64,000 nt of DNA, from positions 2,035,830 through 2,099,829 of the forward strand of contig NC_057380.1 in the NCBI RefSeq assembly GCF_016906535.1. The letters run 5' to 3'. Made by a program: the position numbers and the translations under genes. Positions 48,901 to 61,039 of this stretch are shown here, one piece after another (position 1 is the first letter of the stretch; every line of letters begins with the position of its first letter). The notes under the pieces were generated by a model, which was given only the letters and a program-made list of their open reading frames with translations, ran no database searches and was not told where the DNA came from. The DNA comes from Rhizoctonia solani (taxonomy: Eukaryota > Basidiomycota > Agaricomycetes > Cantharellales > Ceratobasidiaceae).

Positions 48901-51900
48901 ATGATGGCAGGAAAAAAGGCGTTGCCAACTCTCCTTCCCAATGGCGTTCCCCCACCGCAATCTGGCCAAGCTCCACCTCCACCACACAATGGTCCTAAGC
49001 CAGTGCTTCGTGTTAATCGTGCCTGTAATGCCTGCCGAAAGTAGGTCACTAATTTCCAGAGTGTGGCTCCGAACTTGCGATTAAGATTATTCGTCTCTGT
49101 AGACAGAAAATGAGATGCGAAGGCCCTGATAACCCACCATGTGCGAGATGCCGGGCGAATGCAACCGAATGCATCTTTGAAAAGGTTCCGAAATCTGATC
49201 CTGACTCGAATGAGTGAGTTGCGATTATAGTCATGGTCAATTACGTATAAAGTGCTGATAATTGATCATAAAAGGCGTTTACAGAAGCTCGAAACACAGT
49301 TTGTGACTATGCAAGCGACGCTCAGTGAGATACTCGCCGAGCTTAGGAATCCGTCTCGACATCTAGTTGACCCAATCAACTCGGCTCTCCTCACCAGCAC
49401 ACCGACATCCGCCACTCTCCTCCACGAGCTCCCAAACAACAGCCGCTCGCAGCTCACTCAACCGCCCACACCCGAACCTACCCGACCTCCCGGGCCTTAT
49501 CCATCTCAAATTCGACAGCAGCGTCAGTTACCAAGCCTTCACTCCGTACTTCCTCGACATTACCATTCCCGCTCTCCTCCAGCTTCTACCAAGGCCTTTA
49601 CTCATCGGCCAAGCTCAGTACTCAATCACCTTTATCCACCTTCTCACCTTCATCCTTCACACCGCCGATTACCAGCCCCGTCATCCCCATATCGTCCAAC
49701 TCTACTTTCCGGGATAACGAGTGCAGCAAATTCAGATGATGAAGGTGATATCCCAAGCTCTGCATTGCTCGCCCCGATCGGAGTGTTGAATGGTATGTCT
49801 CTCGCTGTATTGAAATTTGGTCGGATATTGTTTTGCTCATGGGAAGACAGACCTGGCCAGTGTGGCCGCACAATCGAACAGTTCGAGGCAGGGTGTCAAG
49901 CGGAAAAGGGGGGAGGGCTCCAGTCCTGAAGGCAAGTCCCACTTCGGCAAATAGTCGCTCGCTCAAGTACACCCAAGTTGATCAAAGGATCTAGGTTATC
50001 CATCGCGTCCTGCACCTTCTCCTTACAGTACATCCGTCGGGCTTTCTCCTCATGGCACCCAGTCGACTCCCAGAATGACTGCCTCAGAAGCCTCGCCTGC
50101 AGTTGATGACGACGCAAGATTGGGTACGCAAGACACCGGGCCCGAAGAGTTAGAAGGCCACAGTATATCTCAGGCAAAATCCGAGGCGGTCGAAGACGAG
50201 AGGTCACCAGAGCGAGAGCAAGATGCGATTGAAAAGGGAATTGTGAGCGAGGAAGAGGCAATGGAATTACATCAGATGTACGTGTGTTACGTTTTTTATG
50301 GTCAAATCACATTCCCAACTCGTTTGAAGATATTTTACCGGATGCTATCGAGTTTTGGTGAGTTTGGTGATTGGTTGTTGGGTTCTGAGTTTAATTTTAG
50401 GCTTATAGGCTGTATTCAACAAATCAATTGATACCCTTGCTTCAATACGAGCCCGTTCTCCCTTTCTTCTGAACTGTATTCTCATGACGGCGAGCAAAGC
50501 AAGAGACGGAGGCGGCCCACCAAGTCAAGTAGGCGATTCCTGCATTTCGACGGTGCTCTCTGCTGATTGACATTCATCAGACCCAGATGGCTCTTGTTCG
50601 TGAATGCTCCTGTATGGCCAAAGAGTACCTCTTCGGTCCTGTCAAATCAGTTGAAATCGTCCAAGGTTTGCTATTAATCGCCGGATGGAGTCATTCGACG
50701 GGTCCTATTGGTTGGCTTGCTGCAGGTAGGCCATTTTATGTTCCACAGACTCGAGTTCTTTTATGACACTTTTGTCGAAGGCCATGCTATTCGATATGCG
50801 GTCGAGCTTGGGTTGCATAAAGCTTTGCCTAGGCTTGCCCGTCGCCAAAACGTCCCCAGTACCGACCGCACGAGCGATACTGAGCGTGCATTGATTGTTG
50901 CAGCTCGTACCTGGTGTGGACTATATGTCTTTGGTGAGTCTGTTACTACGGATCATGGAATTCTGTTCTGAACAAACGGTAGAGTACCAGTAAGTGACGA
51001 ATATGGTTTGAGTTTCAAGTTCATGCCGGACTGATGGGTCCATGGGTGTCAAGGATATCGTTTGGAACTGGTCGGTTGGTACTCGTTTAAATAAATTTCC
51101 CAAGAATGGTCTCTGATGTATGGGTCCAGGCCCGCGATGATGAAAGGCGACAAGGTAAAACCACACACCATACACACACTCCCTCTCCCTCTCCATCCCT
51201 CTCTCTCTTTGATGTTATTAAACGATTTTTACGATTTTTTCATCTGTTAACTTGTAGAGCTTGATAAGAGGTTTGTTTCTACCCTAATTGGATGGCGAAA
51301 TTACTGATCTTTCCATTTTAGCGAGAGACATTCTTCTCAAACATCCGCTGGCCATACCAACTGATGTTCGACTAGTGTCAACATGCGAATTGATGACATT
51401 GCAAAGTAAGTGCTCAAGCACCCGCCGTCAAGCAGTTCTTACCGCTCTCTGCAGGTAAAATACACGATCGACTTGGTCCGTTGGATGAACCGGTTAACGA
51501 AAATCAAGTAATCGAAACTCTGTCACAGAGCATTGTTGAACTTGACGCCTGGCTGGCTGAATGGACTATAATTATGAGTAGGTTGCAGTCTTGCGACAGG
51601 GCTTTTGAACTGATTCTATTTATCATGTAGGAGAGCTCGGACTCTCATCTCGTGATATGGAATTTTTTCACTCCTCGGCCAGAATACAGTTGTTATACGC
51701 CCATCTTTTTCATCACTGCATCGCGCTAAGAAATCTACATACCATAGCCGATGCCAAGGCTTTGCGACCTGAGGTTGGTTTGAACATTTTTCATACCCAG
51801 CTCTCTCGTCCTAATGCATATTGTAATAGATGAAAGCCGTAGCGCTGAGAGCAATTGAATATGCTCAGTCAGCGATACGAGTTTGTCTTGATAATGCAGA

Positions 51901-52605
51901 GTATCGTTTTGGTTTAGATATGGTACGCCTCTTGTTGCTCCAGCGTGACAGTCAACGCTTACTCCCGTTACCCTTCAGCTATAGCATATAGCCACACATG
52001 TGCTACGTTTGCTGGGGCGTTTCTACTCCGCTTAACGCGACTTTTCCCGCAGGACTTGGATGTACATGCGATGATCGTGATGGTTGATCAGCTGGCACAC
52101 CTACTGGAAGAGGGTAAGAAATTTGATCAAGTACCATTTCACCTCAGCTAACTGTCGAAAAGTGCCCGCCGGTAGGTTTGCTCGCTCGCTTTTTCAAATG
52201 ATCAAAGTCTCCCAAGCACGGCTGCAAGCTAAAAAAGAAACGACCCCTCCTTCGGATACCCGGACTGAGGCTTTGCCTATTGTTGATTTTTCTTCAAGTG
52301 CGGTCATCCAGCCTTTGGGAGGAACCGAATACACCAACGATTTCGGGAACTTGATGAGTTCGAATCTGGGACTCTATGAACACGGAGTTCCTAACGATAT
52401 TGCCCATGGACTGTTGAGCGTTGATGGGGATTGGCCAGAATGGATCCAAAATTCGGTAAGTTTGATCTGAATGGGGTCACTTTTGATGCTAAAATATGTG
52501 ATGCAGATTTACGGAGATTTACCCGTTTCCGGAGATCATGCATTCGTTGGGACTGGCCAGGGAGATTATAATATCTATCCGCCTTACTCGTGGGGTCCTT
52601 TGTAA
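48901..52605 (+). CDS. Zn2Cys6 fungal transcription factor (many exons)
   Basis: Start ATG 48901 (MMAGKKALPTLL). Exons: 48901-49040, 49103-49213, 49275-49792, 49851-49931, 49995-50277, 50330-50357, 50409-50528, 50581-50725 approx., 50785-50931 approx., then several short exons to a last exon ending TAA 52603-52605. Exons 1-2 encode the zinc cluster C-x2-C-x6-C-x5-C-x2-C-x6-C (ACNACRK, MRCEGPDNPPCARCRANATEC), and exon 3 starts a short coiled-coil dimerisation helix (RLQKLETQFVTMQATLSEIL). A Pro/Ser-rich linker follows, then the middle-homology type region (YFTGCYRVL, ARSPFLLNCILMTASKARDG, AIRYAVELGLHKALPRL, RTWCGLYVF). It would bind DNA in the nucleus; targets are unknown. Intron 4 is GC-AG. 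The reading frame holds through all junctions I checked. Confidence 0.85.
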
Positions 52606-52849
52606 TCTAGAAGTTGAACGTTTTGCTCTGTCATAGTCAGACTGTGAGATTATCTCTGATCTGTTTACCACCCCATGGTATACCCTACTACCAGATATAC
52701 TCGTACACAATCACGATTCACAAGAGTGACACAAAATATAAACAGTATAGAAACAAGCCAGGGGTCACGTGTGGATTGTCAGCGCTAATCAAACAACTTA
52801 TTGTGCGCCACTACTACAACTGTTCATTGGGCTCACTGTTCCTGAGGTT

Positions 52850-55200
52850 ATGATTGATACTCGAGGTGACTCTCCCGCAAGACCTAGATACACTCACACT
52901 TCTAGTTATCTGTCTACCAATGTGGCTGAATCCCGAACAACACTCTTGCGCGACAACCCTGTGGTTCAGGAGGTTTATCTGACTTCCCTGATGGAAACTG
53001 TTCTTCCGCATGTCTCGCAGAGCTTACTAGAAAAAGCGTACAAGAATCTAACTACTACTCGTACTATTCGATTTAATAGAAAGAAGAAAACCCCAAGATG
53101 GTGTTTTTTGTCACAGGACCCAAGCCAGTCCAATATAGCGGAGGGCAAGACATTCAAATTTCTGGAGGAGATTGCCGGGTCTACAACCAAAAATTTGAAT
53201 GTTGTTGCCTCACTGGATATACGTCTCCTGGTAACTGGTGAAGCCACCCCACCTAGCAATCGCCGTAACACATCTCGCCCAGATGGACACCTTCATATAG
53301 CCAAGGCGGGCAAGCAGGTGGGATGGTCTGATATCATTATGCCCATGGAATTCAAGAAATCACGTAACGATGATTCAACAGTTGATGTGAGTATTTTATG
53401 AAACCTTTGTATCTAACGTTCTAACTTGCCACAAGGGTTTTGGCAAGGTGATATGGTCAATGCATCACATCATGCGCAACGATCCTTGTCGTAGATATGT
53501 CTACGGACTTACCTGGAAGATACAAAAGCAAGGCTGTGGTTCAACAATCGGTCAGACATAGTTGCTTCAGAAGAATTTGACATCAATACAGTAAGTGGCC
53601 TGAGAAAACGGATGTTAGTCTGTTTGATAAGAAGGTTTTGTTACGTAGGATTGGAAGCAGCTTGTTCGCATTCTTCTGTCTATACAGGTGGCCAACTCTG
53701 GCCAACTGGGTTTTGACTTCAGCATGACCGCGGCTCCCAACAACAACGGAGAGTCGGAACCCTCGTATGATATAACAGTTCACAATGACAAGGCAAAAAC
53801 CGCCTGTGTATACCGAACTCTCCGAGTAATCTCTGACCTCGGAACTGACAGTTTGACGGGCCGTGGAACTCGTGTATGGGAGGTGCGGAAACTTGTAAAC
53901 GGCTTGCCTTGTGGGCCTTCATATGCTCTCAAAGACGTATGGGTGTACGCAGATCGTACCGCGGAGCACCAGCTTCTGAATACAATTCGCACGACACACA
54001 CGGAATACGCTCAACATCTTCTTACACCCATCGACCATGGATTTGTTCCCCATGACTCTGCTGCAACATCAATTCCCGACAGTACCCATGAGCCTCTTGG
54101 CTGCAAAAGACAGTTTGAGCCAACAAAAATTCTCTTACGTACACGCAAGCGGTTGGGTGTAGCTTATATGGGCACCTCCACTGGAAGCAAAACTCATCTT
54201 GCAAGCACTTCAAGAGATAGCATTGGCCTTCCAGACCCCATTCCTCCCTCAACCACGGAGGGGCATTGCAACCCAATCTGCCTTAGTGATCATACTCGAT
54301 ATCATTATCGAATCGTATTTCAGGAGATTGGTACACCAGTACAGGAACTTCGTGTTTTTTCAAAGGTTTTCACTGCAATACAAGGCGGGTGGGAAGGTGA
54401 GTGTAACCTGTGGCAAAGTGAATCACTACAGTTAACAAATCGACTTTGTCCATCTGAATTAAAAGGGCTTCATGCCATACACCTTTCCGGGAAGGTTCAT
54501 CGTGATGTGAGTTCAGGGAATGTGATGCTGGTGCCAGCTATGGGAACGTTGGCCGAACGAGGTGTGGTGTTGGACCTTGAATACGCCAAGGATATTCACG
54601 ACACAAGTACCCCTCATGATGTGAGGACCGTGAGTACTCAAGCTACTGTCATGGAAATGAAACTGCTTGACATTATTGTTCACAGGGCACAAGAGCGTTT
54701 ATGGCAACAGAGGTCGAAGTTATGACTCACCATCGATATTTTGAGATAACCCGATCTCAGGATGTGAGCGCTAGTATTGACCTGGATGAATTGATCGAGC
54801 AATCAACACTTTGGTCTTCTAACTTGCCGATGCGAGCACCTCCATTTCGTCACAACCCGCTTCACGATATGGAGTCATTCTGGTGGCTATGTGTGTGGAT
54901 GATGTTCTACTTGGTCCCACCGGGACAACTGACCGAGATCGGCTTGCTGACTTTCATAGCATATTCCATGACGAAAGGACAAAGCGAAATTCTTTATCGA
55001 TCCCCGTATTCCGGGAGTTCACTTTGCATCTTTCCACGGAATTAATATCCGTTGGTTACGTGGTTGGATTTAATGAACCAGATATACAATGCGGCATACA
55101 AGCTAATGGACCTGAAGAATACTAGTCAAATCAACGATAAAATGATCGAAAAGTCTTACCAAGTCGGGAAGAGGATATTAGAGGATCTCCGAGGTTTCTG
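52850..55200 (+). pseudogene. FunK1-type fungal protein kinase 1 (several frameshifts)
   Basis: Start ATG 52850 (MIDTRGDSPARP). Exon 1 runs to 53386; the intron is 53387-53435. Later introns are at about 54390-54450 and about 54630-54687. The N-terminal half has PMEFKKSR and GFGKVIWSMHHIMRNDPCRRYVYGLT. The kinase core has HRDVSSGNVML (catalytic Asp, about 54498-54520), VLDLEYAK in place of DFG, and GTRAFMATEV. These are FunK1 features. The frame breaks near 53510 (one base lost after GLT; LEDTKARLWFNNRSD follows in the next frame), near 54928, and again before 55080, where YNAAYKLMDLK continues in another frame. A healthy FunK1 protein has about 700-800 residues. It is probably a decayed copy unless the shifts are sequence errors. 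Confidence 0.75.
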
Positions 55201-55555
55201 AAAGACGGAATCCTGCCGATGATAACACTCAAGAGCATCTGAAGCCAAAGACCCCGATAGAGCCAGGGCAAGAGCTACGTCGGAGCCAGGTTAAACTCTG
55301 CCCAAGGTACGGCACGGGGCGATTTTGGAGAGCTGCCCCGCGCCTTGTCATGGATTGTGTCCTTATGCCTCCGCGGAAGCGGCGGCACGAATCAATTGTT
55401 ACACCTCCTTCCCAAAAACGCCGGTACGAGTCAATTGTCCAGTCCGCAGATGATATGGTACTCATCATTTGCGCAGTTTCAAATAACAAACACGCTCCAG
55501 GCAGGATGGTGAGTTTCTACGGGGAAAGCTCAAGGAAATTGTACATCTTTTGATC
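55201..55555 (+). other. Possible FunK1 C-terminal tail
   Basis: A short plus-strand stretch encodes PRKRRHESIVTPPSQKRR, which contains the near-duplicated word KRRxESIV. Basic Ser/Pro tails of this sort are common at FunK1 C-termini, so it may be the displaced end of the preceding gene. Confidence 0.3.
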
Positions 55556-56264
55556 AGTTTCATTTAATTTCTCATCCAAGGGAGCGTGGGCGAAGCGCTA
55601 GGGATTTCTTATGAACTTCAGCTTTTGTAAGAATGCGGGATAAATACTATGTCTTGAAAAATCTTCTTCTCGCTTTGTTTCATCTTCATGGGCAGGAAAC
55701 CCTAACCAAAGCGCAGAGAAACAACTACGACTCACTGAGATTTTGCTAATGTGGACCTCGGCGTTTCGCCTGACAGGATCGACAACAAACAAGGGTTAAA
55801 GTATCCATAATTCTTTGAGCTTTTGATCGCGTCTCCCTCCTCGCCTTCTCTTCTCGATGCGCTGGGGGTACCGGTGCCAATGGTACCATGGATTCACCGG
55901 TAACTACGTTCACTAGGAAGCTCATCTTGCTATCCACGGAATCCGCCCCAAGGGCTGGTGTCCACACGTACTCACCCAGACCCTATGCCAATTAGCCGAG
56001 AAAGCCAGTCGGGCTTTTACAGCTAATTAGCTCCAGTTCCTATGATTTCCTGATCTTGGGAATATCTCCAGATAAGTATGTATATAAATTTACATGTCTA
56101 AGTCCTTCAGCGCTCGGCGCTAATATACCTCTTGACCTCTCGCTTGGCGTCGACCGCCCGACTCAGCGCTTAGCCCTTTCCATCTTCGTCGGTTGAGCTA
56201 AACAGCATCAGAGACCGGCGCGAATCGCTCCGAGACTTCACCGGCACTCCAGCAGGATACGACA
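55556..56264. other. Intergenic region upstream of kinase 2
   Basis: About 700 bp with no supported gene. Words CGCTCGGCGCTAAT and CAGCGCTTAGCCC (56105-56175) resemble the GGCGCTTA motif of the LTRs, so part may be an old LTR fragment. A GGTACCGGTGCCAATGGTACC palindrome-like stretch is at about 55866-55886. Confidence 0.35.
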
Positions 56265-57935
56265 ATGTCGGTAGTCAATACCCAACTAGAAGATCCAGCG
56301 CGGGCTACCGAAATTGGAGCCGAAGTTTACATGCCTGTTGGACCTGTTGCCCAAGCCGGTCCAGGCCAGCGCCGATACACGGCATTGGGAGTACATGTTC
56401 TAGATGGGTCGACGGTATTCATCAAAGATGTCTGGCGAGATGAACGCAGGTTATTTTTTGAGGCTGCGCTGTACGAAGAGGCCCATAAGGAGCAGGTGCT
56501 TTCAGGGCTAATGACGGTCGAGGCTCACGGCTACGTCCTCGACGAAACACGAAAACCAATTCGCACGCCGCGCATCGCTGCGAAAGATTCTGATGAGTCA
56601 GGAGCTGAATCGGAAGGTGCAAGATGCGAATAGTGACAAAGGATGTTGGTCGGCCACTGGAAAGTATACGATCGTTACGTCATTTTCTCTGCGTTATGTA
56701 CGACGCTTGCGCTGGTGAGTGGTTTAGTAAAATTCGAACCCGTTTTCATGAATATATAGTGCAACGTAACCTCTACCGGAGGTCTCGAATTTTACATCGC
56801 GACATCAGCGATCCAATATCATGGTTGCCTGATACGAACGAGTATCGAAATCGCAATATGCGTGGATACGCGGAAGTGAGATTTGTTAACCAGGTGTTAG
56901 CGAAGGACAAGTAAGATGTGAATGGTGTTCTAAGAATAGCTCGGCAGCTAATTGTTGTTAGGAACGCTAATCCTGATCCTGCCTGCCTGTTGGTGGACTT
57001 AGGGAACGGAGCTGATCTCAAAGTCGAGCGCAATGAACAAGTCCTGAAAGAACGAACTGTAAGCTTGATATATTTCACGAGGAAATGTGTGAATTAAAAA
57101 TGAACAGGGGACTCCCAAATTTATTGCACGTTCCATTTCGTGCGGAAGTTTGCTTCCCAGAGGGGACGATGATGAACAGATGCCACCACTAGTCGAATCG
57201 ATACTGAATCAAAGTAAATTCATGCACACTACTGAGTATCAGGTCCTCAATAATATAACCTGGGTACTCAACCTCACATCGAATTTGCGCATCGACTTTT
57301 CCACGACGCAGAATCAACGTTTTGGGTTATTGCTTGGACACTTGCTCGGTCTATCAAAGAAGGGCACACACTGGAGCCCACACCCACCCAGAATTCCGCC
57401 GCTTCTTTCACACCATGCAAAGACACTTTCCGACCCCCAATGATCGGGACTCTCGAGCAATTATTTGTGTAAAAAGCTGTGAATATTGGACCCAAATCCT
57501 GTACAATGATCTCAAGAGCTTGGGTCCAATGCTTTTGGAATGTTCAGATATTCTTCCCGAATGGACTTATCGATCAGAACTCAACCCTGAACACGTACAC
57601 GAAGCTTTGATGCGACTCCTGCTGGTCGAGATAGTTCGCATAGATAAGGAAAAGTCTGACATTCCCCTTGTCATTGGTGGCCGCCCAGTCCCTCCCCCGC
57701 CAGGTGAGATGGCCTACGGTCCCTCCCCTGATCTCTCTCTCTCCTACAGCACTTCTGTTTCCTTGCGCCTGGAAGCAACTCCTTGATCTCCCTCATCACA
57801 GTACTTCCGAATCTTTAAACCCTTCAAAGAAGAGAAACCTTTCGCTTGCGGATGAACCGCCAGTTCTTCGCCGCAGCCCTCGTTTAAGGGATCTTCAAAG
57901 CCCCCGGCACAGGCGCAGCAACCAAAGCTGAAAGT
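56265..57935 (+). pseudogene. FunK1-type fungal protein kinase 2, N-terminally short, with frameshifts
   Basis: Start ATG 56265 (MSVVNTQLEDPARATE). It covers only the kinase core of FunK1: VFIKDVWRDERRLFFEAALY, EEAHKEQVLSGLMTVEAHGYV, then (next frame, one base lost near 56622) RIVTKDVGRPLESIRSLRHF. Introns follow at about 56715-56760, about 56910-56960 and about 57059-57106. Then come ILHRDISD (catalytic Asp), LLVDLGNGADL in the DFG place and GTPKFIARSISCG. After about 57255 the expected sequence (PHIEFAHRLFHDAESTFWV) lies in another frame, and the end (HPEFRRFFHTMQRHF) in a third. It sits about 0.7 kb behind kinase 1 on the same strand, so the pair may be a tandem arrangement. Both are probably inactive. 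Confidence 0.7.
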
Positions 57936-58541
57936 AAGTAGATACTCATCCCAGGTTAAGAGCCATGGGTAAAACAATCACAGTTGTCAAAAGGGCCAAA
58001 AAAAGCAAGTAATTGTATGGACTGATTCAAGATCTTGTGGCGGGCCTCAAGATCAAATGATAACTTTCCTTCTCAGGTTATTCCCATTTGTCTGCTGTAA
58101 CTACACTATAATATCTAATGATAGATTATATACGCAATACAAGAATCTGTGATCTCCGGCCCTGTGATCCACGTAATTGTCCCGTGATCTTTAACTTCCC
58201 CTTGTGAAACCTCTGGTGTTACAACACAAACGGTTTTTCCTGAGTATGGGCTTGTATGAGCTTTCTAGGCAAGCTTCAGAGCTGCTTCAATATGCCTTGT
58301 CTACTTGCTTATACGTGGCGGCACAGGCCATAAAAACTCGCACACGCAGGCAGAATCCTACCTCGATCAATTTCGACGCTCTGGAAATCTTGGCAACATA
58401 GAGAAACAATCAAGTACGGTGGCCGTGCACTGGATCTGACTCCGCGCGGGCACCCGCACATGCTAGCCCGACTCATTTCCTTGGGAGTAAATCAATGACC
58501 TCCAAAAGTCTATCAAACGCTACTCTTGCGCACTTGCACTC
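57936..58541. other. Intergenic DNA between kinase 2 and E5
   Basis: About 600 bp. A 65-codon plus frame at 58204-58401 is open, but I see no features in it. No repeat recognised. Confidence 0.4.
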
Positions 58542-59119
58542 TGTTGTAGACACAATCAATACCAGGGAATTTATTCCCATTTTCTCGGATTTAAACGAAG
58601 GCAAACGGAGAACATTTTCGATCACGTGACTTCGGCGCTTATATCATACGCTAAGCGCCGAGCCACGTCCCCATCCGCGCTTAATCAGCATACGTAGCCA
58701 CCTCCACCTATGACGTCATCATGACACGTCAATGACACGTATGCATGAGTAAGGCCGACTGCGGAACGGGGTTCTTATTGGTTATGGTATTTGATATAAT
58801 GTAATTGTAAATAGTACTCCTGTAAATATAAGGAGGCTAACTGACCATGGTAACACCCAGGTCGATTACCTCTTGTCGCATCCCATCACTGTACAAGGAC
58901 CTTAGGTCCAGTAACTACTTAGTTCACTAGTTCCACGTTGCCTTAAGCGGCTTCTACACTGTACTTAGGTAGCTCGTCATTGCCCTTACAGGTCTTGACA
59001 CCGTAGTATAGCTGGTCGTTGTCGTAGGTAGCTTGCTCACCGCCTTACGCGGTTCTCTACTTAGTCACCCCCGGCCGCAAGCGCCCACCTCCTCGACGTC
59101 CCTACAGACGTCTAGGACA
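58542..59119 (+). repeat. E5 5' LTR (about 578 bp)
   Basis: Bounded by TGTTGTAGACACAA and CTAGGACA. It contains the GATCACGTGA word and GGCGCTTATATCATACGCTAAGCGCC (in parts, about 58632-58660). A TATA-like box AAATATAAGG (about 58824-58833) is followed 32 bp later by AGGTCGATTACCT. The left border is inferred from its counterpart LTRs, since no second copy is in the window. Confidence 0.75.
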
Positions 59120-59121
59120 CT

Positions 59122-59134
59122 AGGTAATCGACCT
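59122..59134 (+). other. E5 self-priming binding site
   Basis: AGGTAATCGACCT begins two bases after the LTR and is the exact reverse complement of AGGTCGATTACCT at 58859-58871. The sequence differs from the E3/E4/E6 pair, yet pairing is kept. Confidence 0.75.
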
Positions 59135-59700
59135 TACGTCGGTTGCAAACCGTATTGTACCCACCACTAAGAATCAACAAACAAGAAGGGTACCTGTACT
59201 AGCACAAGCAAAATCACGTGATCGGGGCCACCTTGCGGGACAGAATAATCAAAAAGTCCCCCACCCCACGTAGTAGCAAATTGCTATAAGGCAGACTACC
59301 ACTATTGTCCGCATACCCACGGTCGCCGCACCTTCTACCAGCAACCTCAGACAGCAGATACACCCGCTTGCAGAGACTAGACCCTACATTACGCCCGCCC
59401 ACGGCTGTAATTAGCGGCACTTACTGTCCAACGCTAGGTGTTTGACGCAGGTTTAGCGTTTGAGTAGTCAAGCGCTCATAAGTCCTGATATAGGCACCCG
59501 GCTACACAGCCCTCACTCCCCCTCACTCGCCCACCATTACCTTGCGCACTCCCACTTGCTCCTCCTCCTGGGCTTCTTCTCACGCTGGCCGCTCCTATCC
59601 GCCAACACATCCCATGGCAACCCGCTCCCGGCCGCCCTCTTGAACCCGCTCCCCTATTGATCAAGGGGACCTGGGACCCTTCCTTCCGTCAGCCGCCCCT
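59135..59700 (+). other. E5 leader
   Basis: A leader region with blocks shared with E4 and E6 (ATCACGTGATCGGGGCCACC in parts, TTGCTATAAGGCAGAC). No gene is supported, although the gag start probably lies near its end. Confidence 0.55.
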
Positions 59701-60964
59701 GTTGAGCTTGGGGAAGTATCCCTCGAGCGCGTCACACGCCTCCTCCTTGGCCTCCTTGGCCAAGTCAAACGCCTCGAACGGGAAGTTGGGGAAATCAAAG
59801 AAGCAGGGATCAAAACCCGCACCAACGTCGAAAATATATCCCAAGCCGTCGATGTTGTCAAGGATGGGCTTAGAAGCCTCCAGCTCCACGGGCCACGGAC
59901 CCCAGAGGACACAAAACCCCCGGTCGTGGAAGCAACGCCACGCCCCCTATCAAAAGTTGACCCTATTGGATCGACTAGTTGGGTCTCATTCTGGCCCGAA
60001 TCATCCAAGGGGCTCCCTACCTTTGCCCAGCCCACTCCGGTCCAAGCAGTGCCCCCGCAAGTCCCATCTCCCCTCCATCTCCGCGTCTCCAATCCCCCAT
60101 CGGAGCACCTGCCCCTCCACCTCCGGCTCCAGTCGCCGCCTATCCCGCTCCGGTCAAGGTTGACCACCCCAACGCCTACACAGGCAAAATAGGGAGCAAA
60201 GCAAAGCAGTGGCTGACCCGGATGTTAGCCTGGACCCGCCTCAACTCCCGCATGTTCCCCACGGACCAAGAGGTCTTATCATTCCTTCTCATGAACATGA
60301 AGGATTCCGCGGGAGCATGGGCCCATCCACACCTTGACCAGCTTGGGTCACACCAAGCCATTATCCAAACGGTCAAAGGGTTCAAACTGGAGTTCCTGGC
60401 AGCATTTGGTGACCCTGATGCCACAAGGGCCGCCAAGCGGAAGATAACCTCCCTTACCCAATCCGGCACATGCGCGGATTACATTACAAAGTTCAGAACC
60501 TTAGCCATGGAACTGGACTGGAACGACGCGGCCCTCCGAGGCCAGTTTGCCCGCGGCCTCCACTGGGAGGTCAGCCGCCAAATTGCCACCCGCGAGCACC
60601 AACCCCGCACCCTCCTCGAGCTGCAAAACGCAGCACTCGTCATCGATAACGCTCTCCGCAAAGAGCGAGCTAGCCACCCACCAAGGGATAATAAGTCTAG
60701 CAGACCATCCAACCCGCAAGGGGGACAAGTACCGGCCAAGCCATAACCGGTTCGAAGAAACTCTCCGACAACCCCAACTTTGTGTCGGAAGAAGAACGCA
60801 ATTGCCGCCGCGCCGCAGGCGCCTGTATCAAGTGCGGCAAAATGGGTCACAAGTTCGCGGAATGCCGCACGGGCTGGAAAGCCACCCCTATTGAGGATAA
60901 GGGGAAGGCTAAGGAAGCCGCCAAGATTGGCAAAGACTCCGAGTACCAATCGGGAAAAGAGTAA
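59582..60964 (+). pseudogene. gag: E5 gag (broken frames)
   Basis: ATG near 59613 begins MATRSRPPS, as in E3, but meets a stop soon after. The coiled coil (LLLGLLGQVKRLEREVGEIK, about 59735-59800) is in one frame. The capsid (KIGSKAKQWLTRMLAWTRL; FLLMNMKDSAGAWAHPHL; FRTLAMELDWNDAAL; FARGLHWEVSRQI; about 60180-60600) is in another. The CCHC knuckle (C-IK-C-GKMG-H-KFAE-C, about 60825-60870) comes after a further shift. The stop TAA is at 60962-60964, directly after the slippery heptamer. Confidence 0.8.
60952..60958 (+). promoter_or_regulatory. -1 ribosomal frameshift heptamer G GGA AAA (E5)
   Basis: Codons TCG GGA AAA GAG TAA. Same heptamer and same distance to the stop as in E4 and E6. Confidence 0.72.
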
Positions 60965-61039
60965 GGGTCTCTGCTGCCGCGCGCAAGAACCCTATGGACA
61001 CTAGTAACAGTTGTATAGAGATTTGTCATGTATCTACAG

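Noticed and set aside
48603..49049. 148-codon minus-strand frame
   Set aside because: It is antisense to the first exon of the Zn2Cys6 gene, whose zinc cluster and splice sites are convincing.
49622..50261. Minus-strand frames antisense to the Pro/Ser-rich part of the Zn2Cys6 gene
   Set aside because: Low-complexity shadow frames without start or splice context.
59661..60167. 168-codon minus-strand frame
   Set aside because: Antisense to the E5 gag; Arg/Gly-rich composition is a reflection of Pro-rich gag coding.
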